A stretch of DNA of 64,000 bases from Halodesulfovibrio marinisediminis DSM 17456 (GCF_900129975.1 NZ_FSRG01000005.1:248001-312000); one strand, 5' to 3'. Shown: positions 34,376-42,841, counted from the stretch's first letter. Translations and numbers: made by a program. Notes: generated by a model from the letters alone, not told the origin.

Positions 34376-37093
34376 TTACTTGTTGAGTTCTGCGAGCACT
34401 TTTTCAGGACGTGCAGGCAGATGACGGATACGAACGCCACAAGCGTTGTAGATACCGTTGATTACAGCTGCGTGTGGGCAGGTGAGTGGAAGTTCGCCAA
34501 CACCGGATGCGCCGAATGGACCTTCTGGACGTTCGGATTCGATGTAGATGAGTTCCATATCGTCTGGAATCTGCTTGATGTATGGGAAGCCAGCACCAAC
34601 CATGGTTGAGTGCTTTTTGATGTCTTCAAAGTCTTCAGAGAGTGCAAGACCGATGGCCTGTGCAAGACCGCCGTACATCTGACCGTCAACAGCAAGTTTG
34701 TTCATGATGGTACCGATGTCTGCTACTGCGGTCATTTTTTCTACAGTAGTTTTACCGGTAGCAAGCTCAACAGCTACTTCAGCAAGGAATACGCCATACA
34801 TGTAACATGCAAACGGGTTACCCTGACCGTTTTCATCACAATCAGTACAAGGAGCAGTCCACTTACCGTTCGCACGGGTAGGGAGCTTTTTCTCTACCAT
34901 TTCCGCGTAGGAGTGGAATGAACCGTCTTCTTTTTTCATTGCTGTAACAAGTTCTTCACCGGCAGCTTTGATAGCGCGACCGATTACAACCTGTGAACGG
35001 GAACCGCCTGCAGGGCCGCCGTTAGGGCAAAGACTGGTGTCATTCAGACAAACTCTGATTTGTTCAGGAGCAATGCCCATTGGGGTGAGAGCCTGATGTG
35101 CAGTGGTTAATGCACCGATGTCTGCACCCTGACCGTGGTCGTGCCATGTGGTGTATACAGTGAAGATGCCGTCTTCGCCGAGTTCAATGTCAGCTTCAGC
35201 GGTATCAGGGCCGTCAAGACCGGAGCCGTATACGCCAAGGGCAAGACCTACGCCGCGCTTAACTTCATCAGTGGAAAGTTCGGCTGCACGTTTCTTCGCT
35301 TCTTCGTATTTAGGGCGAATAGTATCGAGAATCTCAGGTAGGCTGTATACTTCCGGATCCTGACCTGTAGGGGTCGTGGAACCTTTGCGGTATACGTTCT
35401 TGTAGCGCAGTTCCAATGGGTCCATGCCGAGTTTTTCAGCAAGTTCATCCATGAGAACTTCGGAAGCAAATTCAGACTGCGGAGAACCGTAGCCACGGAA
35501 CGCAGAGCCCCATGCGTGGTTGGTACAAACAGTACGACCTTCACCACGGATGTTTTCGATGTCGTAACCGGCACCGATGAACTGAGCACCGCGGAGGGTA
35601 AGAAGGTCACCGAATTCGGAGTATGGACCGTGGTCAACAGACCAGTCGGTTTCCATACCGAGGAGTTTACCTTCGTTGTTGGCAGCCATGCGAACGTTCA
35701 TGAAGAATGGAGAACGTTTACCGGTGTAAGTCTGCTGCTGGTACCAGGTGTAGTTGAGGTATACAGGTTTGCCGGTTACCATACATGCAGCACCGACCAA
35801 TGCTTCCATGGTAGGGCTGAATTTGTAACCGAAGGTACCACCTGCAGGGTTCATAACCATAACGATGTTATCAAGTTCTTCACCAAGACCAGGGGCAATC
35901 ATAGCAGCGTGCAGGTGCAGGCCGATAGATTTGGAATGGATAACGAGTTTGCCTTCGTCGTTACGGTATGCAAAGCCTACGTCCGGCTCGATAGGCATGT
36001 GTGGCTGACGGCCAACGTAGTAATCACCTTCGATGGTAACGTCTGCTTCGTTAAAGATAGGTTCAGTTTCGTTACCCTTAGCAACTTTCTGTACGAAGTA
36101 TATGTTAGGGGTGCCAGGGTGAATTTCAATTGCGTCATCCTGCATTGCTTCAGGAGCGCTCATGTATGCTGGTAGCTCTTCGAGTTCTACTTTTACTTTT
36201 TCAGCAGCAGCTTTTGCATGTTTTTCAGTGTCAGCACAAACAATAGCAATAGCATCGCCGTACTGGAACACTTTGTCGTCACACAGGATTGGACGTTCCC
36301 AGCCATCACCTTTGTTAGTTGGGAAGGTAATAAGACCGGTGATGCGGTTTTTACCTTTAATGTCTTTGTGAGTAACAACTTTTGCAACGCCTTCCATTTT
36401 TTCAGCTTCGGAAGTGTCGATAGAGATAATTTTCGCGTGGGATACTTCTGCCTGTACCAGAGCACAACGCAGGGTGTCTCCTGGAAGTTTAAGGCCTAAG
36501 TCTGCACCGTAATCAAGAGTACCGGTAACCTTAGCAACAGCGGTCGGACGTGGGTATTTTGTACCCATGATGCGACCTTCCTGAGGTACGTCTTTCATTA
36601 GGTCATCACGTGTTTTTTCACCACGCAGGACAGCAGCAGCGTCCATAACTGCGTTAACAAGAGGTTTGTAACCTGTGCAGCGACATGCGTTACGATGCTT
36701 CTGGAACCAGTCACGTACGTCTTCACGACTTGGAGACTGGTTTTCAAGCAGAAGGGCGTAAGAGGAAACGATGAAGCCAGGGGTACAGAAACCACACTGT
36801 GCGCCACCGTGGGCAATCCATGCAAGCTGAATAGGATGCAGATTCTCAGGAGTACCGACACCTTCAGCGGTAATGATTTTGGTGTGTTCAGGAACACGCT
36901 TCATTTTCATGGTACAAGTGCGCTTGAGCTTGCCGTCTACAACAACGCTACAGCTACCGCACTGTCCCTGACCACAACCAACCTTAACGCTTGTAATGCC
37001 AAGATTTTCGCGAAGCACGTTTGCGAGGGTGTCGTCCTGTTCACATATGACCATCCGGTCTACGCCGTTTACGTGGAGCATTTTTTTTAGCAT
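34376..37093 (-). CDS. mop: Molybdenum aldehyde oxidoreductase
   Basis: 905 residues, close to the 907-residue Mop of D. gigas and easily aligned along its length. Plant-type 2Fe-2S domain: CGQGQCGSCSVVVDG, with more cluster cysteines before it. The second 2Fe-2S helical domain has GGAQCGFCTPGFIVS and HRNACRCTGYKPLVNA. The molybdenum domain has DYGADLGLKLPGD, GGTFGYKFSP and the active-site Glu region GPFGASGVGELPLTCPHAA. It oxidises aldehydes to carboxylic acids using molybdopterin cytosine dinucleotide, without an FAD domain. First gene of the leftward operon that ends at 25023. Confidence 0.96.
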   Translation of the reverse strand: MLKKMLHVNGVDRMVICEQDDTLANVLRENLGITSVKVGCGQGQCGSCSVVVDGKLKRTCTMKMKRVPEHTKIITAEGVGTPENLHPIQLAWIAHGGAQCGFCTPGFIVSSYALLLENQSPSREDVRDWFQKHRNACRCTGYKPLVNAVMDAAAVLRGEKTRDDLMKDVPQEGRIMGTKYPRPTAVAKVTGTLDYGADLGLKLPGDTLRCALVQAEVSHAKIISIDTSEAEKMEGVAKVVTHKDIKGKNRITGLITFPTNKGDGWERPILCDDKVFQYGDAIAIVCADTEKHAKAAAEKVKVELEELPAYMSAPEAMQDDAIEIHPGTPNIYFVQKVAKGNETEPIFNEADVTIEGDYYVGRQPHMPIEPDVGFAYRNDEGKLVIHSKSIGLHLHAAMIAPGLGEELDNIVMVMNPAGGTFGYKFSPTMEALVGAACMVTGKPVYLNYTWYQQQTYTGKRSPFFMNVRMAANNEGKLLGMETDWSVDHGPYSEFGDLLTLRGAQFIGAGYDIENIRGEGRTVCTNHAWGSAFRGYGSPQSEFASEVLMDELAEKLGMDPLELRYKNVYRKGSTTPTGQDPEVYSLPEILDTIRPKYEEAKKRAAELSTDEVKRGVGLALGVYGSGLDGPDTAEADIELGEDGIFTVYTTWHDHGQGADIGALTTAHQALTPMGIAPEQIRVCLNDTSLCPNGGPAGGSRSQVVIGRAIKAAGEELVTAMKKEDGSFHSYAEMVEKKLPTRANGKWTAPCTDCDENGQGNPFACYMYGVFLAEVAVELATGKTTVEKMTAVADIGTIMNKLAVDGQMYGGLAQAIGLALSEDFEDIKKHSTMVGAGFPYIKQIPDDMELIYIESERPEGPFGASGVGELPLTCPHAAVINGIYNACGVRIRHLPARPEKVLAELNK

Positions 37094-37222
37094 GGAAACT
37101 CCTCTCGGGTACCTAGGCGATCACACAGCATACAACAACGTGAGGCGATAAAGTTGTCGCTGTAAAAGGTACCACCACATATAGGTTATTAGGCAGGAGG
37201 GTTCTAAAGCAGAACCAGCCAA
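37094..37222 (-). promoter_or_regulatory. Leader/promoter of the mop operon with AGGCGAT repeats
   Basis: On the plus strand AGGCGAT occurs at 37115-37121 and 37143-37149, and once more at 38291-38297 before the molybdopterin-binding gene. GGTACC occurs at both ends of the stretch (37108 and 37169), and ACAGC...GCTGT and CAAC...GTTG segments between them can pair, giving a possible folded leader. This is a candidate binding region for a molybdate or tungstate regulator. Confidence 0.35.
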
Positions 37223-38245
37223 TTATGACGATTTACCAAAGGAACATAGCGGGAAGTGACATGTGTCGCAGCCGGCACAGAAGCCGCCATGCCCTAAATT
37301 AGTAATATCTCTACGGGTAATGGTTTCGCCTGCTAGAATGCGTGGTACAATAAGATCAAAGATACTGGCGCGGTAGTACATGACGCAGCCCGGAAGTCCG
37401 ACAATAGGTCGACCGTTCTTGTAGGCAAGCATAAACATGGCACCGGGGAAGGTAGGGGAGCCGTAGGTGACTACGTCTGCTCCGGTGTCGCGGATACTGG
37501 CGGGAGTTCTGTCGTCTGGGTCTACAGACATACCGCCAGTGACAACAACAAAGTCTACACCATCGTTGAGGAACTTGTTGATGGCGTTTGTTGTCATCTG
37601 CTGATCGTCTGGAACAAAGACTTGCTCCACGACGTTTGACCCGAGTTCGTGAAATTTTTTACGGATTACAGGTCCGAACTTATCCGTAATCCTTCCGTGG
37701 TAGACTTCGCTACCGGTAGTAACAACACCTACTTTATGACGCTTGAACGGCTTAACCTGAATAACAGGTCCACCCTCAGCGCAGACAGCTTCTACTTCTT
37801 CAACTTTCGCTCTGTCGGTAACAAGAGGAACAATGCGGGTTCCCGCAACTGGTCGTTCAGAAAGAACATTAAGACCGTTGTGCATGGTTGCGAGTACAAC
37901 TTCTTCAATTGCATTAATTTGATGTACTTTTTCAACATCAATGGACAGCAGGCCTTGACTTGCAATAAGGTTAACCCGTCCTTCGGATACGTCACTGAAG
38001 GTGATGCCTTCACCCGAAACAGCTTTTGCTATACGTAACGCTGCTTCGTTTTCGTGGATTTGATCTTCGGTGAGATCGAGCACGTAAAGATGCTCTTTAC
38101 CGATATCAAGAAGGGTGGGAATATCTTCTGCTGTTACGATGTGTCCTTTCTTGAACGCAGGGCCTTTACTTTCGCCTGGGACAATTCGGGTGATGTCGTG
38201 ACAAAGAACCATACCAATTGAATTTTGAACTGGAACTGCCTGCAT
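37223..38245 (-). CDS. MoeA/MogA-like molybdopterin-binding protein with Cys-rich tail
   Basis: 340 residues. The body carries the MoCF-biosynthesis domain (VGVVTTGSEVYHGR, VVVTGGMSVDPDDRTPASIR, LPGCVMYYRASIFDLIVPRI), as in MoeA and MogA, which handle molybdate insertion or adenylylated molybdopterin. The C-terminus ends in a metal-type motif FCAGCDTCHFPLCSFG, four cysteines and a histidine, absent from standard MoeA. It may be a Mo/W-specific insertase or a sensor. It is transcribed leftward toward mop with 129 bases between them and its own upstream region. Confidence 0.82.
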   Translation of the reverse strand: MQAVPVQNSIGMVLCHDITRIVPGESKGPAFKKGHIVTAEDIPTLLDIGKEHLYVLDLTEDQIHENEAALRIAKAVSGEGITFSDVSEGRVNLIASQGLLSIDVEKVHQINAIEEVVLATMHNGLNVLSERPVAGTRIVPLVTDRAKVEEVEAVCAEGGPVIQVKPFKRHKVGVVTTGSEVYHGRITDKFGPVIRKKFHELGSNVVEQVFVPDDQQMTTNAINKFLNDGVDFVVVTGGMSVDPDDRTPASIRDTGADVVTYGSPTFPGAMFMLAYKNGRPIVGLPGCVMYYRASIFDLIVPRILAGETITRRDITNLGHGGFCAGCDTCHFPLCSFGKSS

Positions 38246-38431
38246 AGTAATCTCTTTTTCGGTTCAGGTTGAGTTAAAAAAGTAGTTAGTAGGCGATTAC
38301 TGGTGTTTTTCTTATGTCTATGCGGACATAAGAAGTCAAACCTTTTTTTAATTAAAAAAAATGCCGTAAATATTGATTTGTTTAGGAAAAATTTCACAAG
38401 CGAGCAATGATAGTGTTTAGGAGAGTGATAC
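38246..38431. promoter_or_regulatory. Divergent regulatory region with 26-bp palindrome
   Basis: TTCTTATGTC (38309-38318), a six-base spacer and GACATAAGAA (38325-38334) form a perfect dyad. It lies between the molybdopterin-binding gene and the ModE-like gene and is a good operator candidate for the latter. An AGGCGAT heptamer at 38291 matches those in the mop leader. Confidence 0.5.
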
Positions 38432-38773
38432 ATGCAGGGAGTAGACATGAAATATAAATTTTGGCTTGAGAAGAATGGGGATATATTGTTCGGCTCCGGT
38501 GGTGCGGTGCTGCTTGAAAAAATTGATGCGCTTGGGTCGCTTTCTGGGGCGTCCAAAGAGCTTGGTATGTCATATCGAAGAGCGTGGGGGCGCTTGAAAA
38601 AGCTCGAAGAGACTATCGGGGATGACTTGGTGGTCAAAGTGGGAGGAAATAAAAAAGGATATCGTCTTAGCGAAACTGGTAGACAGTTTCTTACATCGTA
38701 CAGAGAGGCGGAAAAGAAAATGGACGAAGCAGCGCAGAATATTATGAAGCACTGCTTCGACTGGGTTCGATAA
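38432..38773 (+). CDS. ModE N-terminal-domain regulator (LysR-type winged helix)
   Basis: 113 residues: only the DNA-binding half of ModE. The winged helix has GGAVLLEKIDALGSLSGASK, LGMSYRRAWGRLKKLEE and VGGNKKGYRLSETGRQFL. The molybdate-binding TOBE domains of full ModE are missing, so metal sensing must come from elsewhere or not occur. AGGAGAG lies seven bases before the ATG. It is flanked by molybdenum cofactor and transport genes and is likely to control them. Confidence 0.85.
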   Translation: MQGVDMKYKFWLEKNGDILFGSGGAVLLEKIDALGSLSGASKELGMSYRRAWGRLKKLEETIGDDLVVKVGGNKKGYRLSETGRQFLTSYREAEKKMDEAAQNIMKHCFDWVR

Positions 38774-38776
38774 TTG

Positions 38777-39499
38777 TTATTTACTCATAGGGCAGAAGCG
38801 TTCCCAATTCATATAAGGAGCAGCACCAGCGATAGTGGTTCCATAAAAGATAACCGGCTTGTCCGTTAGGAACATGTCGATGGAATTATTCGCAAAGGTA
38901 GTGCCTGTTACCAGCAGCAGATCTGCCCATTGAACCGCATCTTCTGTGTTTTCTTTGCCTTCTACCAGCACACCACGTTTGGTTTGTCCGATGTTATTAG
39001 GGTCGAGGTCGACAAGGCGAACTTGAAACTCAGATTGAAGTGCTTCAGTCATTGCTGGCTGAAAGCCAATAATGGTGATTCGGCATTCGGCGTATTTATT
39101 TTTGATATATTCGCGAAGCTGCTTTGCACATTCTTTGGGCTCATTATCCTTACAGTGGATGGTGTGGGTTACGTTGTCATACGCAGCACTAATGGCATTT
39201 AAGGTGGCAACAAATACTGCCCTGTTAAAGTTGTTGGTAAGAGGAAGCTCGGCTATATCCTCAAGTGTTCCCGAAAATGTTCCGCGGCTGTCTGTGAAAG
39301 CCTGCCCTTTGTGTCCATTAAATGTTGCTTCCATGAGATGTTCTTTACCCTGTTGGATAGGGTAGTCTGTGTCATCGGGGGTGCCGATGGCCTCTTCAGC
39401 AGTGAGAGGTTTTGCGGAAATAACAATTTTTTCTTGTAGAATATTCAGTTCTTTCCAGTGGGAAATGACTTGTTTGTGGATATTATCTAATGCCTGCAT
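38777..39499 (-). CDS. DUF364 (DUF4213-associated) putative metal-chelation protein
   Basis: 240 residues. Sequence near the N-terminus (TFSGTLEDIAELPLTNNFNR) and the Rossmann-like C-terminal half (ITIIGFQPAMTEALQ, WADLLLVTGTTFANNSID, KPVIFYGTTIAGAA) fit the DUF4213/DUF364 family, sometimes linked to heavy-metal handling. It overlaps the end of modC by 17 bases and is the last gene of the modABC operon, which suggests a role in molybdate or tungstate handling. The frame is open upstream, but the ATG at 39499 begins the conserved part. Confidence 0.75.
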   Translation of the reverse strand: MQALDNIHKQVISHWKELNILQEKIVISAKPLTAEEAIGTPDDTDYPIQQGKEHLMEATFNGHKGQAFTDSRGTFSGTLEDIAELPLTNNFNRAVFVATLNAISAAYDNVTHTIHCKDNEPKECAKQLREYIKNKYAECRITIIGFQPAMTEALQSEFQVRLVDLDPNNIGQTKRGVLVEGKENTEDAVQWADLLLVTGTTFANNSIDMFLTDKPVIFYGTTIAGAAPYMNWERFCPMSK

Positions 39500-40247
39500 T
39501 TTGTTTCTCGCTTGAAGTCGTGTTTGGCTTGAGATTGTTGATGTCACAGTGATGGCATTGTTCGTACGGGAAGTTGTTATGTGCAGCATGGTGCGCTGCA
39601 CGCAGCTGTTTATTGAGCCAGTCAGGGGAGAGTTTGCCTTGTTCCATTGCAATGATGGAATCGCCAAGCAGGGTAGCTTCTTCCAGATCATGTGTCACAT
39701 GAATAATTGGAATCGGGAGTTGTGTTTTGATTTCTAACAGCAGGTGCTGAAGCTTTCGTCTTGTTGTGACATCAAGAGCAGAGAACGGTTCATCTAGAAA
39801 TAATGCTACCGGTTCTCGTGCCAGTGCCTGACAAAAGGCTGCCCGTTGCCGTTCTCCGCCTGAAATGGAGTGCGGCTTTTTATTTCGTATGTGTTCAATG
39901 CCGAATGTCTGTAAGAGGTCTGGCACTGTTTCCGGTTTTACTGCTGCAAAGAGAATGTTTTTTTCTACAGTAAGATGTGGGAAGAGTGTGTAGTCTTGAA
40001 AAACCAGCCCTACATGGCGACGCTGAGGGGGGACAATAAGACCTGATGCGCTGGAAAACCATATGGTTTCATTATAGCTGATTGTTCCGCTATCCGGTGT
40101 TTCAAGACCGGCAAGCATACGGATGAGAGTCGTTTTTCCAGAGCCGGAAGGTCCAACAATGGCGGTCAGCGTATTGGAGGGACAGGTGGTTTCAAGTTCT
40201 ACCGTAATATTTTCAAGTTGCTTGGAAACGGAAAGTGTAAGTGTCAT
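39483..40247 (-). CDS. modC: Molybdate/tungstate ABC transporter ATP-binding protein
   Basis: 254 residues. Walker A GPSGSGKTTLIRML, Q-loop FQDYTLFPHLTV, signature SISGGERQRAAFCQALARE, Walker B ALFLDEPFSALD, H-switch HVTHDLEEA. The TOBE domain of canonical ModC is absent; instead the last 45 residues are His/Cys-rich (AAHHAAHNNFPYEQCHHC). That tail may bind metal. It overlaps modB by four bases. Confidence 0.88.
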   Translation of the reverse strand: MTLTLSVSKQLENITVELETTCPSNTLTAIVGPSGSGKTTLIRMLAGLETPDSGTISYNETIWFSSASGLIVPPQRRHVGLVFQDYTLFPHLTVEKNILFAAVKPETVPDLLQTFGIEHIRNKKPHSISGGERQRAAFCQALAREPVALFLDEPFSALDVTTRRKLQHLLLEIKTQLPIPIIHVTHDLEEATLLGDSIIAMEQGKLSPDWLNKQLRAAHHAAHNNFPYEQCHHCDINNLKPNTTSSEKQNAGIR

Positions 40248-40903
40248 GACTGTTGTCTCCCGTTTACGGCGTTAATGACCAGAAGAAAGATAAAACAAAC
40301 AGGTACCAGCGCAGCAGACATGTACAGAGCATCTTCGTACCGCAGTGCCTCAACTGCTTCAAAGATAGCGATGGATGCAACCTGCGTGCGCCCGGGGATG
40401 CTTCCCCCGACCATAAGTATAACCCCGAACTCCCCAAGACTGTGTGCGAACACCAGAATAGAACTGGCGACAATGCCGCTCACACAGTTTGGGAGTACGA
40501 CACGGTAGAAGGTTTGAAACGGAGATAATCCTAAGACCGCTGCGCTTTCAAGCAAGCGCTTGTCCAGTTTTTCAAATGATGCCCGCAATGGCTGCACTGC
40601 AAAAGGCAGGTTGAAAACAAGGGACGCAAACAATATGCCCGCAAAACTGAATATGAGCCTGTCGCCTGTCAGGCTTTGCCATGTTGATCCTACGATTCCC
40701 GTGGGGGTCATGAGAATGAGCAGCCCGAAACCGAGAACCGTAGGTGGGATAACCATGGGCAGCGTTATGAGAGCATCAAGAATGCTTTTCCCTCTGCATT
40801 TTCCAAAAGCAAGGAAGTACGCAGGAGGAAATGCTAATAACGGGATGAGTACCATAGTATAGAACGCCAGTTTAGCTGAGAGGAGGAGTGGCTCTAGCGT
40901 CAT
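40244..40903 (-). CDS. modB: Molybdate/tungstate ABC transporter permease
   Basis: 219 residues, about five to six membrane segments. The permease loop reads ESAAVLGLSPFQTFYRVVLPN, the EAA motif for ModC contact, followed by AHSLGEFGVILMVGGSIPGR, typical of ModB. It lies between modA (three bases) and modC (overlap). Confidence 0.92.
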   Translation of the reverse strand: MTLEPLLLSAKLAFYTMVLIPLLAFPPAYFLAFGKCRGKSILDALITLPMVIPPTVLGFGLLILMTPTGIVGSTWQSLTGDRLIFSFAGILFASLVFNLPFAVQPLRASFEKLDKRLLESAAVLGLSPFQTFYRVVLPNCVSGIVASSILVFAHSLGEFGVILMVGGSIPGRTQVASIAIFEAVEALRYEDALYMSAALVPVCFIFLLVINAVNGRQQS

Positions 40904-40906
40904 ATT

Positions 40907-41641
40907 CTATTCATACCCGTACTTATGTTTTATGGCTGCAACTTTTGGTGAGCCAAGGAATGTTGCAAATTTTTGTGCTGCCTGTTTGTGCTGGCTGTTT
41001 TTAAGAATACATGCCTTCTGAATGACCTTTGGGGCTTCAGGTATTTGAACAAAGCACCCTTTTTTTCCTTCAGGTGTGAACATGTATGAGTACGCACAGA
41101 AGCCTGCGTCGGCTGCTCCTGTAGCTACGTATTGGAATACCTGAGATATTGATTGCCCGATGGCTAGCTTGGGCTGGAGCTCTTTCCAAAGCTTTTCGTT
41201 TACTAATGCCGTTTTTGCTACGGTGCCGTAGGGGGCAGTTTCTGTGTTGGCAATGGCAATATGAGTAACGGCAGAAGACTGGAGAGTCTCTTTCCATGGT
41301 TTTTCGCAGAATTTTTTATTGCGAGTCCAAAGGACGATTTGACCCTTTGCATAAACAAAAGGCTCCAGAGCAAGGTTTTCAGCAAATAGTTTTTCAGGAC
41401 GACGTGTGTCAGCGGCAAGAAATATATCGAATGGAGCACCACTGATGATCTGTCCGTATAGTTTTCCGGTGGATGTGTAGGTAGCTTGTACAGTCAGTCC
41501 TGTTTCTTTTTCAAAAGCAGGGATGATCTCTTTCATGGCAGGCATAAAGTTGGCAGCCTGAGCAATGACAAGATCGGCCGCGTGAGCATGTGCAGGCAGC
41601 GCTACACAGAGAATCATCATAAAAGTAAGAAGTCTTTTCAT
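40907..41641 (-). CDS. modA: Molybdate/tungstate-binding protein ModA
   Basis: 244 residues. The signal peptide ends LPAHAHAA. The mature part contains the oxyanion-contact regions AQAANFMPAMKEIIPAFEKE, YTSTGKLYGQIISGAPFDIF and ADTRRPEKL, as in ModA. It captures the anion in the periplasm. Molybdate cannot be told from tungstate preference by eye; the adjacent TunR regulator leaves both possible. First gene of modABC-DUF364, divergent from tunR. Confidence 0.92.
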   Translation of the reverse strand: MKRLLTFMMILCVALPAHAHAADLVIAQAANFMPAMKEIIPAFEKETGLTVQATYTSTGKLYGQIISGAPFDIFLAADTRRPEKLFAENLALEPFVYAKGQIVLWTRNKKFCEKPWKETLQSSAVTHIAIANTETAPYGTVAKTALVNEKLWKELQPKLAIGQSISQVFQYVATGAADAGFCAYSYMFTPEGKKGCFVQIPEAPKVIQKACILKNSQHKQAAQKFATFLGSPKVAAIKHKYGYE

Positions 41642-41788
41642 GTGGGAGCTCCATATTAAAAAAGCGTAGAGGTGATAGCTAGAGAAGGTTTCATAACTTT
41701 ACTTTTGCTATTGCTTTTATGAAGATTGTTTTTTTTGAACAAGTTCGTCACGGAAAAATATGAAACCGTGACCTTCAGTGGAGTTGTT
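41642..41788. promoter_or_regulatory. Divergent modA/tunR regulatory region with long inverted repeat
   Basis: GGTTTCATA (41687-41695) and TATGAAACC (41759-41767) are perfect inverted copies 63 bp apart, flanking both presumed promoters. Because TunR has an integrase-like DNA-binding domain, which in recombinases binds inverted half-sites, these are candidate TunR sites. Confidence 0.5.
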
Positions 41789-42841
41789 ATGCCTGAACGT
41801 GCCGGATCGCTCTCCCCACATGCGATTTTTACTGTTTCTGATTCACTGCGATACCTTGAGCCACAGCAAATAAAGATGTTTCTCCAGTCCTTTGACGCAT
41901 GGTGTGCGGCAACAGACAGGCAGGAGTATGTCCGTTCCCGCCAGAGGATGCGTGCTTTGTTTTTGCTTTTACGGTTTACGGGTGCCCGTCTTGGTGAAGT
42001 TCTGGCTCTTGATGATAGGACTGCCTTTGATTTTTCTCGAAAAACTGTTTGCTTGGGGCATGGAGAAACAGAGCGGGATGTCCCGTTGGAATCGTTTGTC
42101 AGTGATGCGATACAGGAAGTGCTTGAAAGTGCCATGGGATGCAGTTTGCGGGGGCACTTTTTCCATATGGATCCCGGATACGTGCGAAGGATTTTTTACG
42201 CACGGGCAATGGACTGCGGTTTGCCAAAGGAACTGGGTACACCGCGAGTGCTGCGCTATAGCCGTGCGCTGGAAATGGTGCGTGGGGGTGTTCCGTTGCT
42301 TGTTGTTAGTAATTTGTTGGGGCACTTATCTACTGATATATTAAATAGTTTTCGAAATTATTCGAGCGACGATGTTGTTTCGATTGTGCGTAAGGCGCAT
42401 AGCGAGATGCAAAAGAAGACAAGTGCCCGTAATTCATTTGTAGGGCACGTGGCTCGTGTCGTGTCAGACGGTCTGATGGCTGAAGTAGAAGTGGTGACGG
42501 AATCCGGCATGGCCATATTTTCTTTGATTACAGAGGAGAGTTTGCGCACATTGAAACTCTGCATAGGAACTCCTGTTGTTGCAACTATCAAAGCACCGTA
42601 TGTTGATATTGCTCAGCAGTGCCTCAATCCAACTTTGGAACGAAGAAATACTTTTACGTGTAGTGTTGAACGCATTGCTTCAACTGAGGTGCTCTCTGAA
42701 GTAATAGGGCATCTTGAAGACGGCAGTGGAGTCTGTTCGCTTGTTTCAACTAGCATGGTTAAATCGTTAAATCTGGTTTCAGGAAGTATGGTTGACGTTT
42801 GTTTTAAAGAGTTATCTGTTGTGCTTCATTCTGTTCATTAG
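41789..42841 (+). CDS. tunR: Tungstate-responsive regulator TunR (inactive integrase fold + TOBE domains)
   Basis: 350 residues. The N-terminal part is a tyrosine-recombinase catalytic fold (GARLGEVLALDD, LLGHLSTDILNSFRNYS). The His-x-x-Arg motif reads Arg153-x-x-Arg156, and the nucleophile position nine residues after His179 is Phe188, so strand cleavage is not expected. The C-terminal part (about 215-345) has two TOBE-like halves, each able to bind an oxyanion (ARNSFVGHVARVVSDGLMAE, RNTFTCSVERIASTEVLSE). This is the arrangement described for TunR of Desulfovibrio vulgaris, which represses molybdate/tungstate transport genes. The ATG at 41789, with GGAG before it, is preferred to the open frame from 41726. 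Confidence 0.88.
   Translation: MPERAGSLSPHAIFTVSDSLRYLEPQQIKMFLQSFDAWCAATDRQEYVRSRQRMRALFLLLRFTGARLGEVLALDDRTAFDFSRKTVCLGHGETERDVPLESFVSDAIQEVLESAMGCSLRGHFFHMDPGYVRRIFYARAMDCGLPKELGTPRVLRYSRALEMVRGGVPLLVVSNLLGHLSTDILNSFRNYSSDDVVSIVRKAHSEMQKKTSARNSFVGHVARVVSDGLMAEVEVVTESGMAIFSLITEESLRTLKLCIGTPVVATIKAPYVDIAQQCLNPTLERRNTFTCSVERIASTEVLSEVIGHLEDGSGVCSLVSTSMVKSLNLVSGSMVDVCFKELSVVLHSVH

Noticed and set aside
41789-42841. Phage integrase and mobile element beside the mod operon
   Set aside because: Nucleophile Tyr is Phe, TOBE domains are fused, there are no attachment repeats, and the place beside modA fits TunR.
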